Positions 28,257-37,843 of a stretch of 64,000 bases of DNA are shown one piece after another. The stretch lies in contig CANRGJ010000003.1 of NCBI GenBank assembly GCA_947630175.1, positions 62,001-126,000 of the forward strand. Reading direction: 5' to 3'. Position numbers and translations under genes: made by a program. The notes beneath the pieces are model-generated. The model was not told where the DNA came from. It searched no databases and saw nothing but the letters and a program-made list of their open reading frames with translations. This stretch comes from an uncultured Ruminiclostridium sp. (GTDB lineage Bacteria; Bacillota; Clostridia; Oscillospirales; Ruminococcaceae). The first letter of the stretch is position 1; each line of letters opens with the position of its first letter.

Positions 28257-29372
28257 ATGCAAAAAATGAAATTTGCAAAAGCGCTTGCGTTATGTTTGCC
28301 GCTGACTTTGCTGACGGCGTGTTTTCCGTCGGGAGACGAGTTGCTGACCAATCAAAACAACAGTGAGATAAGTCAGCAGATCGGTGACATCGCAAAGGAT
28401 AATGAAAATTTCGAAATAGATGTCCCAACAGTGGAAAACATAGCTGAGGTCCCTGAAATAAACGTTAAAATTATGGAGTGGGATGAAGATAAGCTGAAAG
28501 TTCTGTTCCTTAAAGACAAAACAAATCTTGAATACCAAGAACATCCAGCTAATTACTGTCAGAATGAATTACTTCATTTATACTTGGAAAAAGATGAAGA
28601 GGGTGAAAAATACTGGTTTTCATATGAACCGGGATATTTAACGTCGAGCAACTGCAGGAGCAATACTTTCGGATACGCAACACTGGGTACATTCCTTAAT
28701 TATGGATATCTTGATGATATATTCACAGATGATGATTTAAGTCTGTTGTCAAAGGAAGACGCCATAAAAAGATGCACTGACCTTATGCAGTCGGTCGGCA
28801 TAAAGAACTATTCCGAGCCGACAGTTTATGCTGTCACCGTAGACAAAGCAAACACCTTATGGCGAGAAGAACTGTACACCGATTATGAAGAATACAAAGC
28901 TTGGACCTCCGCCGAGGAAGAAGTCTATGTTATACGCTTTCCTATTAAATACAATGACATAAACGTAACGACAGACACTCAAAATTATGTGGATTCATAC
29001 GGACAGGTCGGATATTTTGTGGGCTCGTACATAGATTTCATTGTAACAAAAGACTCAATTTATTCAATGGATGGTGCGAATATTTTTGCTCCTGAATATG
29101 AGACCGGCGATATGGTCCAAATAAAATGCAGCGGTGAAAACGCCTTGAAAATTGCGGCAGAGCATTATTCAAATGCAAGTGTAGATGACATTAGATATAA
29201 AATATATGACTGTCAGCTTGTTTATGTGCCTCATGAACAATATGATGAAAAGAATATTACTTTAGTTCCTATGTGGGAGATCAAAGCCGCTTGCTATGGA
29301 GATTATTACACCGTAGGCATTCTCGAATCCCTGTTCATTGACGCTCAGACAGGCAAAGTAATAATTTGGTGA
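28257..29372 (+). CDS. Lipoprotein of unknown function
   Basis: The protein has 371 residues. The ATG at 28257 follows GGAGGAAAGAA. The signal peptide ends LLTACF (Cys at about 20), a clear lipobox. The mature part is acidic and rich in Tyr, with two similar-looking halves, but I recognise no domain (YWFSYEPGYL, FPIKYNDINVTTDTQ, LFIDAQTGKVIIW). It is the first gene of the left operon with two permeases and an ATPase, so it may be an extracellular accessory of that transporter. Confidence 0.8.
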   Translation: MQKMKFAKALALCLPLTLLTACFPSGDELLTNQNNSEISQQIGDIAKDNENFEIDVPTVENIAEVPEINVKIMEWDEDKLKVLFLKDKTNLEYQEHPANYCQNELLHLYLEKDEEGEKYWFSYEPGYLTSSNCRSNTFGYATLGTFLNYGYLDDIFTDDDLSLLSKEDAIKRCTDLMQSVGIKNYSEPTVYAVTVDKANTLWREELYTDYEEYKAWTSAEEEVYVIRFPIKYNDINVTTDTQNYVDSYGQVGYFVGSYIDFIVTKDSIYSMDGANIFAPEYETGDMVQIKCSGENALKIAAEHYSNASVDDIRYKIYDCQLVYVPHEQYDEKNITLVPMWEIKAACYGDYYTVGILESLFIDAQTGKVIIW

Positions 29373-29380
29373 GGTGTAAA

Positions 29381-30148
29381 ATGTTCAGAGCATATACATA
29401 CAAGCTGATCCGTTCTCCGTACTTTTATGTGGGGCTGATCGGGATCGTGATCTTGTGCTGCACCGATTTCATTCACAACGTAATATTCGGCTGCGACAGC
29501 GTGTTATATCATGTAGAGATCTTTTTAGGTCTTGCTCAGTATAGAAGAGCCCTGGTCCTGTTTGCAGCTCTTCCCTTTGTCGCAAACTTTGCAGAGGAGT
29601 GGAAAAGCGGTGTTATCAAGAGCTGCGTTACACGAAAAGGAATAAAAAAATATGCCGTGACAAATGTTCTGTTCTGCTGGCTCTCAACCGTCATCACTGC
29701 TTTTTTGGGTTTGTGGTTGTTTATGTGTTTTGACTCGCTGTTTGTTCCTTGGTCACAAATCAGTCCCAATCCCCCTTATTGCATTTTTGAGGAATATATA
29801 AATTACGGTCACGGAGAAATATATCTGCTGTTTACAACATTAATATTCGCTGCAAGCTGCGGTATGTGGGCGGTTATGGGAATGCTGATGTCGGTGCTGT
29901 TCCCAAATAAATATGTGGCTGTCTGCGCGCCTTTTGCTGCGTGTTACATCGTAGAGCGTCTGACAATGGGACTTCCGAACTGGTTTGATCTTCACTGGCT
30001 GGTTTTGTCTTACATACCTTATGATTATTTCAACAACAGTTTTCTCGGCTTTCTTTATTGTGTAGGATTGTTTGGGATAATAGCGGCTGTATGCGGCGTA
30101 TTATTATGCATTCTGATAAAGAGGAAGGTAAACAATGAATTATCTTAG
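29381..30148 (+). CDS. ABC-2-like permease subunit
   Basis: The protein has 255 residues with about six membrane helices: LIRSPYFYVGLIGIVILCC at the start, then ALVLFAALPFVANFAEEWKSG, IKKYAVTNVLFCWLSTVITAF and a last helix near 230-250. The cytoplasmic segment EEWKSGVIKSCVTRKG followed by a helix is typical of ABC-2 export permeases of peptide-immunity type. ATG at 29381 with GAGGTG just upstream. Overlaps the next gene by 14 bp. Confidence 0.75.
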   Translation: MFRAYTYKLIRSPYFYVGLIGIVILCCTDFIHNVIFGCDSVLYHVEIFLGLAQYRRALVLFAALPFVANFAEEWKSGVIKSCVTRKGIKKYAVTNVLFCWLSTVITAFLGLWLFMCFDSLFVPWSQISPNPPYCIFEEYINYGHGEIYLLFTTLIFAASCGMWAVMGMLMSVLFPNKYVAVCAPFAACYIVERLTMGLPNWFDLHWLVLSYIPYDYFNNSFLGFLYCVGLFGIIAAVCGVLLCILIKRKVNNELS

Positions 30149-31007
30149 ATCCGTTATTTCAATTTGCGTGCAGGACCTGCGGAAATGGAAAACCGATTAC
30201 CGCATATGGGTGATAGGGATAATGGCAATTATTATGACGCAGGTTTATATTGATGATATGGAGAAGATCACATCAGGCTTGGGAACGGAAATGCCTGTCT
30301 GGATCTTTCCGTTTGTATTTTCACAGTTTCATATGAAGTTGATTTATACCTTGCCTGTCATAATGCTGTTCTGCAACGCTCCGTTCATAGACGGCAACCA
30401 GACCTTTGTGTGTATGAGAAGCGGTCGTATCAGGTGGCTTCTGGGTCAGATAATGTACGTTATCATAGCAAGCGGTATTTATTATCTGTTTTTATTTCTG
30501 ATCTCATTTTTTGGCGCTTTAGCCGCAGGAGGGGAAGTTACCGCTGAATGGGGAAAAACTCTTTCTGTTATAGCAAATTCCTCTGTCGCATGGGATTTTG
30601 GCAGTCCGTTTATAACGGTTTCTACAAAGACCATTATATATTTTTCACCATTCAGCGCCTCGTGGTTTACGTTTTTATTGTCATGGCTGTGCGCCTCTAT
30701 GATAGGGTTGATATTATTTTTCTGCAACATAGTTACAGGAACAAAATTTCCGGGAATAGCTGTTGCATCAGTAATTATGGTTTTAAGTGCTTTTATAGAA
30801 AACGGCGCTAACTATGCTTTACAAAACTTGCTGATGCCGTTTTCTCCGATTTCATGGACGTCGCTGAACAACGTGGACGTGGGCGGCCTGACTCAAAATC
30901 CCTCCTTCGCCTACTGTGTTACGGTTTATTTAACAGCAATAGCCATGCTTGCAGCGGGAATACTTGTCTTCGGCAGGAAACAAAGCATTGATACGAAAGG
31001 ACAATAA
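30135..31007 (+). CDS. ABC-2-like permease subunit
   Basis: The protein has 290 residues and about six membrane helices, with long external segments. Its layout parallels the preceding protein: an N-terminal helix (IWVIGIMAIIMTQV), then APFIDGNQTFVCMRSGRIRWLLGQIMYVIIASGIYY. The two are probably a heterodimeric membrane part of one exporter, powered by the ATPase that follows 1 bp later. GAGGAAGG precedes the ATG. Substrate unknown. Confidence 0.75.
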   Translation: MNYLRSVISICVQDLRKWKTDYRIWVIGIMAIIMTQVYIDDMEKITSGLGTEMPVWIFPFVFSQFHMKLIYTLPVIMLFCNAPFIDGNQTFVCMRSGRIRWLLGQIMYVIIASGIYYLFLFLISFFGALAAGGEVTAEWGKTLSVIANSSVAWDFGSPFITVSTKTIIYFSPFSASWFTFLLSWLCASMIGLILFFCNIVTGTKFPGIAVASVIMVLSAFIENGANYALQNLLMPFSPISWTSLNNVDVGGLTQNPSFAYCVTVYLTAIAMLAAGILVFGRKQSIDTKGQ

Positions 31008-31008
31008 T

Positions 31009-31650
31009 ATGGAGAACGTTATTACTGTAAAAAATGCAACTAAAAAATTCAAGGAAGTTACCGTTCTGAACAATATCTCAGTGGACTTTGAAAAAGGAAA
31101 AGTCCACGGTCTTATCGGCAGGAACGGATCAGGCAAAACTATGCTGATGAAGTGTATCTGCGGACTCGTGCCGCTGACGTCGGGAGAGATAACCGTCAAC
31201 GATAAAGTTATCGGCAAGGACACGGATATTCCCAAAAACGTGGGCGTAATAATCGAAACGCCCGGATTTCTGCCGGGATATTCCGCATACAGCAATCTGA
31301 AATTTCTCGCTGCGATAAACAATAAAATCGGCAAGGAAGAAATAAGGAATGCTATTAAAAGCGTAGGACTTGACCCTGATGACAAAAAGAAGGTGGGAAA
31401 ATATTCACTCGGTATGCGCCAGCGCTTAGGTCTTGCGCAGGCTATTATGGAGGATCCTGAGCTGCTTATACTTGACGAGCCTATGAACGGACTCGACAAG
31501 GACGGGGTAAAGGATATGCGCAAATATCTTCTTGATCTGAAAGAACAGGGGAAGACGATACTTATCGCTTCTCACAGTGCGGAGGATATTGATGTGTTGT
31601 GCGATACGGTGTGGGAGATGGATAAGGGAGAGATGAGCAGGGTGAAATGA
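31009..31650 (+). CDS. ABC transporter ATP-binding protein
   Basis: The protein has 213 residues. Walker A is GRNGSGKT, the signature is YSLGMRQRLGLAQAI and Walker B is LLILDEPMNGLD, followed by SHS in place of the common THD switch. The short length and the LGMRQRL signature fit ABC-2 exporters of the bacitracin/lantibiotic immunity type. ATG at 31009 with AAAGGACAATAAT upstream; the longer frame would overlap the permease gene. Ends the left operon. Confidence 0.92.
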   Translation: MENVITVKNATKKFKEVTVLNNISVDFEKGKVHGLIGRNGSGKTMLMKCICGLVPLTSGEITVNDKVIGKDTDIPKNVGVIIETPGFLPGYSAYSNLKFLAAINNKIGKEEIRNAIKSVGLDPDDKKKVGKYSLGMRQRLGLAQAIMEDPELLILDEPMNGLDKDGVKDMRKYLLDLKEQGKTILIASHSAEDIDVLCDTVWEMDKGEMSRVK

Positions 31651-31676
31651 GCGCTATGGTGCATAAGCAGTGTTAG

Positions 31677-31711
31677 GGCACGGAAATTTTTTCAAAAAAA
31701 ATTCCCGTGCC
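31677..31711 (+). terminator. Long hairpin after the left operon
   Basis: GGCACGG and CCGTGCC enclose complementary T- and A-runs, making a stem of about 15 bp. There is no T tail after it on the plus strand, so termination is likely but not canonical. Confidence 0.5.
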
Positions 31712-31973
31712 AATATAAAGTTATAATAGTACAGCGCTGTTATTGACCTTATCAGAATACTTACAAAAGCACAGGACTTCATACGATTCTTGAAAAACGT
31801 TTTCTGAGCAGAGAACGTTCCATTCAAAATGTGCTGAATTATGTAAATTTTTCCGATTTTGTGATGTTTTGAATCTGTTGTTCATTTTTAAATCAAATTG
31901 GAAAAGGGATTATAACAAAACACCTGCCGTTGTACGAACCGTCGGGTTCCGCTTGCGGCAGGCGTTCAATTTT
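31712..31973. terminator. Convergent intergenic region with two-way terminator
   Basis: CCTGCCG and CGGCAGG (31923-31962) pair around an inner ACCGTCGGGTT-type stem, with T-rich flanks on both sides. It should stop both convergent operons. The preceding 200 bases are AT-rich and I see no gene in them. Confidence 0.7.
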
Positions 31974-34475
31974 TTATTCAGCATATCTGATCAAGTCTAT
32001 TATAGTATGCCTGTAATTTGAAACAGCGGCGAGCAGGCATATCAGTGCGGTGATAACAAAATATATGAGAAACAGCAGTATTGACTGAGCAAAAGGATAA
32101 TTTATGCCTGCTGACGAGCCTGAAAGGAAAAGAAAACTTAAGCCGATACTGCATAACGTTCCAAGGACGTAAGCAATAAAAAGCGATATGAAGTTTTCAA
32201 GAAAAATTATGCCGAAAAGTCGGTATCTCGTCAGTCCGACAGCTCTTAAAAATCCAAATATCCTGCGGCGTTTGGTTATTTTTGCGGTGACCGCAGCAGC
32301 AAGGCACACGAGCGAGAAGATAAACAGCCCGACGGAAATTATTACAGTTATTGTCCTGAAAGAGCTGTACGAGCTTTCATATGCCTTGGATTCCTGAAGA
32401 AAATCATTTATGAGCATTGAAAAACTACCGTTGCTGTAATAAAGACGCAGATCATTTATAAGTCCGCTTAATGAATCATATTGTTCTTTGTCGGCAACAG
32501 ACACATATATCTCACGATAATGCATATCAAGCTCCACCCGTTCAAAAGCGTCCTCATGCCATATCATTCCGTGAAGACATTCCTTCAGCAGCGGGTCGTC
32601 GCTGTTTTCACCGCTGTAAGATATCAAAGCAGCTATCTTCACCTCATGCTGCCATAATGATATACTGTCAAAGGACGGATCGTCGGGATCGCTGTTTACT
32701 CCCTGCGCAAGACTTATCGTGTCACCGACTTTAAATTTCTGTTCTCCGTCCGCAACGGTCAAAATGATTTCTTCGCCTGTCCTGAGTGCATCAACGTCTA
32801 TTTCACCTGCGATAAGATATTTTTTCAGACGTTCCAGAACGTCATCGTCTACTCCGTATAATCTGTTGTAAATTAAATTGTATTCACTTGGAAAGCCTAT
32901 TATTTTCTTATGTTTCATAAATAAATCGTATGTACTTGGCGTCATATAGCTGTAATCCGTTTCTTCAGCTGTAAGCTCATATACGTCGAAGCATTTTAAT
33001 CCGAGAATATCTCCTGCGTCCGGGCTTGCTTTCAATGTATTATACTCATTGTCGCTGATACCGAGCTCGTTGTTCAGTTTCACACTGAGAGCAGTGATCT
33101 CGGTGTCGGGAAACGCCATATACAAATCATACGGTCTTGCCATCATATCTAGATTGCTGCGCATTTGCGAGGTGACGGCAAGACTGGTAAACATTACAAG
33201 CACTGCTAAAAATACCATAATACAGGAAGCAGCGATCTCCTTGCCGTTTAAAATGAAATTCTTTACAGAATACAGCAGGACAGGATCTGTACTGGTATAA
33301 GAAGAAGGCTTTTGCCTTTTGACGTCGCTTGTCGGTCTGAGATTTTCTATGGTCGGTTTTTTACATTCTGCCGCCGCATTAAGCACGTTAAAAAGAAGAG
33401 AGAAGCTTATAATCACTGCTGCGCAGACAGACAGCACTTCAAATACTCCCTCAAGTTCATTTGTTCCTATGACAGATTCGCTGACCAGCATTGAAAAAGC
33501 CAACCCTGCGAATGAGCCTATAAGTACCGAAGGAATAAGCAGTATTAGGAATTTTATGACAAAAAACGCCATAACAGAGCTTACCGAAAAGCCTGCGGTT
33601 TTTAAAAGTCCGACCGTTTCTCCGCTGCCTCGTTTATAAATATAAGACGCAGCTAAAAGAATCGAAAGAGTGAATACAAGAAGTATAGTTATGATGACTA
33701 TCATTCCCGCCTTATTATCACTGCCGCCTATCAGCTCTAGCGCGTCGTAAAAAGAGCGCTGATTGCCTGTGAATGCACTAATGCCTTCAGTCTGAAGCAT
33801 GGAATTTACAAACATGTCCAGCTGTTTGGCATCTCCGGTGTAATCAATGCTTACAAAACTGTAAATATCCGAATCAGGGAAAAAATCGGCAGATACAACG
33901 GCGTTTATCATAGGCAGCGTTCCTTCCGAAGCGTCCCACTGTAAATCTGATATATTGTTCATTATCCCGGTCAGTCTGAAGGTCCTGCTCTCGCTTTGCG
34001 GCATAAAAAGCTGCATTTCAATTTCCTCGCCAACATTTGCGTCGGGATAAATAAAATTCAGAAGAGACTGTTCCAGAGCTATCTCGTTTTCATTTTTCGG
34101 AAGCTCGCCTTCTATAAGGTCAATACGGCATAAAGAAACAGCTGATTCATCAGGATAACCCAATATGATTTCCCTATCCTGAAAATTTTCGTTTCTGAAC
34201 GCCTCGGCACGGACAGCGATCGTTCCCGCTTCGGCAACGCAGCTGTTATTTTTTATCGTATCGGTATATTCTGAAGCAGAGCATAAGAAAATACCGTCGT
34301 GAACTCCAAACGTGTTATCCAACCGACGGCTGCTGCTTATCTGGTAATTATAGAGGGACAGGGCTTCCACAATGAAAAATACCGTTGAGATAAAATAGAG
34401 AAATGCTGTCAGAAAGCTTTTCTTCTTATTGTAAATAACGTTTTTCAGGGCATATCTGAATATCAGGGATCTCAT
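31974..34475 (-). CDS. FtsX-type ABC permease (MacB family)
   Basis: The protein has 833 residues. A first helix near 18-42 is followed by an external domain to about 255, then three helices (KAGMIVIITILLVFTLSILLAA, FFVIKFLILLIPSVLIGSF, VLSVCAAVIISFSLLF). A second copy begins near 420, with another external domain and three last helices near 700-830 containing GFLRAVGLTRYRLFG. It is a full-length two-FtsX-domain permease of the kind that confers resistance to peptides (BceB/VEX-like). It overlaps its ATPase gene by 4 bp. Confidence 0.88.
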   Translation of the reverse strand: MRSLIFRYALKNVIYNKKKSFLTAFLYFISTVFFIVEALSLYNYQISSSRRLDNTFGVHDGIFLCSASEYTDTIKNNSCVAEAGTIAVRAEAFRNENFQDREIILGYPDESAVSLCRIDLIEGELPKNENEIALEQSLLNFIYPDANVGEEIEMQLFMPQSESRTFRLTGIMNNISDLQWDASEGTLPMINAVVSADFFPDSDIYSFVSIDYTGDAKQLDMFVNSMLQTEGISAFTGNQRSFYDALELIGGSDNKAGMIVIITILLVFTLSILLAASYIYKRGSGETVGLLKTAGFSVSSVMAFFVIKFLILLIPSVLIGSFAGLAFSMLVSESVIGTNELEGVFEVLSVCAAVIISFSLLFNVLNAAAECKKPTIENLRPTSDVKRQKPSSYTSTDPVLLYSVKNFILNGKEIAASCIMVFLAVLVMFTSLAVTSQMRSNLDMMARPYDLYMAFPDTEITALSVKLNNELGISDNEYNTLKASPDAGDILGLKCFDVYELTAEETDYSYMTPSTYDLFMKHKKIIGFPSEYNLIYNRLYGVDDDVLERLKKYLIAGEIDVDALRTGEEIILTVADGEQKFKVGDTISLAQGVNSDPDDPSFDSISLWQHEVKIAALISYSGENSDDPLLKECLHGMIWHEDAFERVELDMHYREIYVSVADKEQYDSLSGLINDLRLYYSNGSFSMLINDFLQESKAYESSYSSFRTITVIISVGLFIFSLVCLAAAVTAKITKRRRIFGFLRAVGLTRYRLFGIIFLENFISLFIAYVLGTLCSIGLSFLFLSGSSAGINYPFAQSILLFLIYFVITALICLLAAVSNYRHTIIDLIRYAE

Positions 34476-35152
34476 TTTATCTCCTCCCGATCTATCGTGC
34501 CGTCTTTTATGGTGATGATCCGTTTTCCTGCGCCTTTTTGAGCAAATTCATTATCATGCGTGACAATTATTGTTGTTTTATTCAAGTGATCGTTCAGTTG
34601 AAATAAAACGTTCTGTACTGTTGCCGAAGATTCAGAATCAAGATTTCCGGTAGGTTCATCACATAAAATTATCTGAGGGTCCGGCAATAAAGCTCTTGCA
34701 ATCGCCACACGCTGCTGCTGACCTCCCGAAAGCTGGGACGGAAGATGAGACAGGCGGTCGTTAAGCTGTAACGCTTCTATAAGAAAATCCCAAAGCTGTT
34801 TGTTTATATCTTTTCGTGCGAGAAAAACGGGATATTTTATATTCTCCTCCGCAGTAAGCTCGGGTATAAGATTGTAGTCCTGAAATACAAATCCCACATT
34901 GTCACGGCGAAAAACAGACAGCTTGCTTTCTGTCATATCTGTTATCTCGGTATCGTCATACTTTATACTGCCTGAAGTGGGTCTGTCAAGCCCGCCCAGC
35001 ATATGCAGCAGCGTTGACTTGCCTGAGCCGCTTTTTCCCATTATAAAAAGCAGTTCTCCGTCGCTTATGCTGAGCGACAGATTATCCAAAGCTTTTATTT
35101 TCATATTCTCGCCGGTCTGATATGTTTTAGTAAGATTGGTAACTGTTATCAT
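34472..35152 (-). CDS. ABC transporter ATP-binding protein, MacB/BceA-like
   Basis: The protein has 226 residues. Walker A is GKSGSGKS, the signature is [16 protein letters not shown] and Walker B is IILCDEPTGNLD, followed by the switch THD. Q-loop region FVFQDYNLIPELT. It pairs with the downstream permease. The start overlaps the stop of the VanZ-like gene (ATGA), so the two are translationally coupled. Confidence 0.95.
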   Translation of the reverse strand: MITVTNLTKTYQTGENMKIKALDNLSLSISDGELLFIMGKSGSGKSTLLHMLGGLDRPTSGSIKYDDTEITDMTESKLSVFRRDNVGFVFQDYNLIPELTAEENIKYPVFLARKDINKQLWDFLIEALQLNDRLSHLPSQLSGGQQQRVAIARALLPDPQIILCDEPTGNLDSESSATVQNVLFQLNDHLNKTTIIVTHDNEFAQKGAGKRIITIKDGTIDREEIK

Positions 35153-35727
35153 TGTTCCTGTTTCCTTTTCCTGAGTGATCCCTTCCCGTTGAATATCAAG
35201 CGTCCGAGAGTGCAGCCGAGAGCCAGGAGGATATAATTTCCCATATCAAAGCGACGACTCATCGAAACATAAAATATATAAGTCATATTGATAAATAACT
35301 GAAGCGGTAAAAGAATCGATATTGTTAAAACAACATATTTTGCTGTCGAATTTATTTTAAATACAACAGGCGACAGACAGCCCCAGACTATACCAAAGAC
35401 AAAGTTCAGGGCAAAAAGCCAAACGATCGGCGTAATATAAAGCATATGTGACTGTGTATCAGGCCATCCGCCGTCGGGATTTAAAAACAGCGTATCAAAC
35501 GGCACAAAATTAAATATATGTATATAATCAGTTGTAGGCGGCCAAGCTAAATCCTCATCAAGCGAGCTCATTATCCAGAATATTGCCGCCGAAGAAAGAA
35601 GCACCGCACAAATAAGCTGTTTTAAACCGATCTTGCGTGCAAAGAGAAAAATCGTTATAAGGATCAAAGGTATTAAAATCAAAATTATCAATACGTGCGG
35701 ATTTGTCGGGATCAAAACGTCAGGCAC
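35149..35727 (-). CDS. VanZ-like membrane protein
   Basis: The protein has 192 residues and about five membrane helices. FNFVPFDTLF and, near the end, SMSRRFDMGNYILLALGCTLGRLIF match the NLIPF and R-x-FDIDDIxxNxxG blocks of VanZ-like proteins. VanZ gives low-level teicoplanin resistance in enterococci; many homologues have no known role. It starts with GTG, with AAAGGAGGAAAACACT directly upstream. It is the first gene of the right operon, next to a BceAB-like pair, which suggests an envelope or antimicrobial response. Confidence 0.75.
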   Translation of the reverse strand: MPDVLIPTNPHVLIILILIPLILITIFLFARKIGLKQLICAVLLSSAAIFWIMSSLDEDLAWPPTTDYIHIFNFVPFDTLFLNPDGGWPDTQSHMLYITPIVWLFALNFVFGIVWGCLSPVVFKINSTAKYVVLTISILLPLQLFINMTYIFYVSMSRRFDMGNYILLALGCTLGRLIFNGKGSLRKRKQEQ

Positions 35728-35773
35728 AGTGTTTTCCTCCTTTTATTTTCGCTGAGGTACGCTTTGTGCCGCC

Positions 35774-35841
35774 ATTTTAGCATAATTGTTCTTGCTTGTC
35801 AACAAGTTTGTGAAGTTTGGTTGAATCTTGTGAAGTTTGGT
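35774..35841 (-). promoter_or_regulatory. LytTR-type regulated promoter, right operon
   Basis: On the minus strand ACCAAACTTCACAA lies at 35841-35828 and 35821-35808, a 20-bp period. TTGACA (35802-35797) and TAAAAT (35779-35774) follow, 17 bp apart. Identity with the left promoter at 28049-28116 extends through AGTTTAAAACA upstream and GCTAAAATG at the -10. The two promoters face each other across 7.7 kb. Confidence 0.85.
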
Positions 35842-35894
35842 AAAAATTTTGTTGTTTTAAACTGTAATCGGTTGACAAAATTTTCAAATATAAA

Positions 35895-35929
35895 AAATTT
35901 ACGCTCCCGAATAAGGGAGCGTATTTTTT
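35895..35929. terminator. Two-way terminator between right operon and FtsX gene
   Basis: ACGCTCCC and GGGAGCGT pair around GAATAA, with T-runs on both strands. On the minus strand it ends the MerR operon just before the right LytTR promoter. It and the next 35 bases resemble 27963-28015. Confidence 0.85.
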
Positions 35930-36008
35930 GTTATGACGTTTGAAAATTTTGTCAGGTTTTGTGTCAGGTCGGAGCAGTAGGAGCTTGCTATCCTTTTAAC
36001 TGTTTCCC

Positions 36009-37157
36009 TCATTCCAACATAATACTTTTAATCGGCAATTTCTTTATTCGGTGCGAATAGCCGTACATAGCAATTTCATAAGTGAGGACAAATAAGCCCA
36101 ACGTGACCGCGCACGCCGTAAAATCAAAGTTGTATTCGGGTATATTTCCCACATCAGCAAATACGATCGTTACCATAATTTTTAATAACGCATACTGATA
36201 GATCGTACCGATTGCAAATCCGATATAAGAAAACGGTCTGTAACCTCCAAGGACTGCCTTGCTGCAATCACTATGTTTATAACCGAACACTCTCATCATA
36301 GCAATGGTCTTCGTGTTCCCTTTCACTACGCTGGAGAGGGACAAAAACAAGGTCACAAAGGCGAGGACCAAGCCTATCGTCATTATCATGACTGCCATTG
36401 TTTCGCTTGAAAGATCTTTCATTGACATTGACATCTGCACCATAGCCGAGAAACAAAACGCCGAAAATGCGATAAAGAACACAAGTGATTTTCTGCCTCT
36501 TACCGTACTCCTTGTTAGTTCTTTCAGAAAAGGCATATCCTTTGTTTCCTTTTTGCTTACCTTCGCCTTGTACTCATACTTTTCTTTCAGCAAATCAAGC
36601 ACGGGTGTTTTAAGTCTTAAACAGGCATATATAACTGCTAAAGCTGCAAAGCTGATCGCAGGTACACCGACCAAAAGAAATGCCAAAAGGGGGTGAAACT
36701 GCACCTTGATTTCGGGAAAAAGGTGTTCGGCATTTTGCAATTCATAGAAACTCGGCAGATAGAGAAATGCCAGCACATATCCCAAAGCGCAGCCGACGAA
36801 AACGCTTAGTCCAAACACCCAAAAGTGTTTTGCGATCTTGAAGTCGGAATATCCGAGAGCTTTCAGTATTCCCAGTTCTTTGCCGTGCGTATCTATGTAG
36901 TTCTTGACGTAGAACAGGAGCATAATAACGGACGTCACGGCTAAGCAGCCGCCCGAAACGGTTGCGACTACCTTTCCCGTCGAAACCTGCGCCTGATACA
37001 TCGCCATGCCGACCTCCGTCGTGATTTCGCCTTTCAGCGCCGCGATGTCGATATTGTAACTCAGAAACAGCGTGCATACGAAAACGGCGCAGCAAGCGAT
37101 AATTGATATACCGATCAGTTTGACCGCGTCTTTTATCCCTATTATCATAGTCACCAC
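36009..37157 (-). CDS. Compact FtsX-like ABC permease
   Basis: The protein has 382 residues. A first helix at about 10-30 is followed by two FtsX three-helix blocks, one near 60-180 with ELGILKALGYSDFKIAK and one near 245-375 with TIAMMRVFGYKHSDCSK. The large external domain of usual MacB/BceB permeases is missing, making it about half normal length. GTG at 37157 overlaps the ATPase stop; ATG at 37148 is an equally possible start. Ends with IKKLPIKSIMLE, as permeases of this family often do. Confidence 0.8.
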   Translation of the reverse strand: MVTMIIGIKDAVKLIGISIIACCAVFVCTLFLSYNIDIAALKGEITTEVGMAMYQAQVSTGKVVATVSGGCLAVTSVIMLLFYVKNYIDTHGKELGILKALGYSDFKIAKHFWVFGLSVFVGCALGYVLAFLYLPSFYELQNAEHLFPEIKVQFHPLLAFLLVGVPAISFAALAVIYACLRLKTPVLDLLKEKYEYKAKVSKKETKDMPFLKELTRSTVRGRKSLVFFIAFSAFCFSAMVQMSMSMKDLSSETMAVMIMTIGLVLAFVTLFLSLSSVVKGNTKTIAMMRVFGYKHSDCSKAVLGGYRPFSYIGFAIGTIYQYALLKIMVTIVFADVGNIPEYNFDFTACAVTLGLFVLTYEIAMYGYSHRIKKLPIKSIMLE

Positions 37158-37843
37158 CCGATTTCGTAAGCGGTTTTTTGTATTCCGTTGGCATAAATCT
37201 CGGAAATTTTTCCGCTGTTCATTTTTACAACCGTGGTTGCCATTTCTGCTATATTCTGATTATGCGTCACCATCACAATGGTAAAGCCATATTCTTTATG
37301 CAGCTTGCAGATGTAGTCAAGAACCTGTCTGCCCGTCTGTTCATCTAATGCGCCTGTCGGCTCGTCTAAAAACAGCACCTTGGGCTTTTTCGCAAGTGCA
37401 CGGGCAACAGAAACTCTTTGCTGCTCACCGCCCGAAAGCTCACTCGGATATTTCTTTGATTTATCTTCAAGCCCTACGGCGGTTATAATTTCCCTATATT
37501 CCCGATTGCCCGCAAGGTCGGCTCCCATTCTCACGTTCTTTTCCACCGTCATATTCGGGAGGAGGTAATACTGCTGGAAAATAAAACCGATATTGTCCTT
37601 GCGGAACTGCGTCAATTCTCCATCGGACAATTTTGTAATATCGCTCGTTCCATAAACGATGCTTCCGCTGTCGGGGCGTTCCAGTCCCGAAATTACGTTT
37701 AAAAAAGTGGATTTACCCGACCCTGACGCGCCTAAAATAACGGTGAAATCTCCGTCGCCAATTTGCAGGCTGATACCTTTCAGCACCTGATTTTTGCTGC
37801 CGCCAGTTCCGTAAGATTTTGTAACGTCTGATATTGCAATCAT
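37151..37843 (-). CDS. ABC transporter ATP-binding protein, MacB-like
   Basis: The protein has 230 residues. Walker A is GASGSGKS, the Q-loop region is [10 protein letters not shown], the signature is [15 protein letters not shown] and Walker B is [12 protein letters not shown], with THN as the switch. It pairs with the compact FtsX permease downstream and overlaps the ABC-2 permease gene upstream by 4 bp. Confidence 0.95.
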   Translation of the reverse strand: MIAISDVTKSYGTGGSKNQVLKGISLQIGDGDFTVILGASGSGKSTFLNVISGLERPDSGSIVYGTSDITKLSDGELTQFRKDNIGFIFQQYYLLPNMTVEKNVRMGADLAGNREYREIITAVGLEDKSKKYPSELSGGEQQRVSVARALAKKPKVLFLDEPTGALDEQTGRQVLDYICKLHKEYGFTIVMVTHNQNIAEMATTVVKMNSGKISEIYANGIQKTAYEIGW

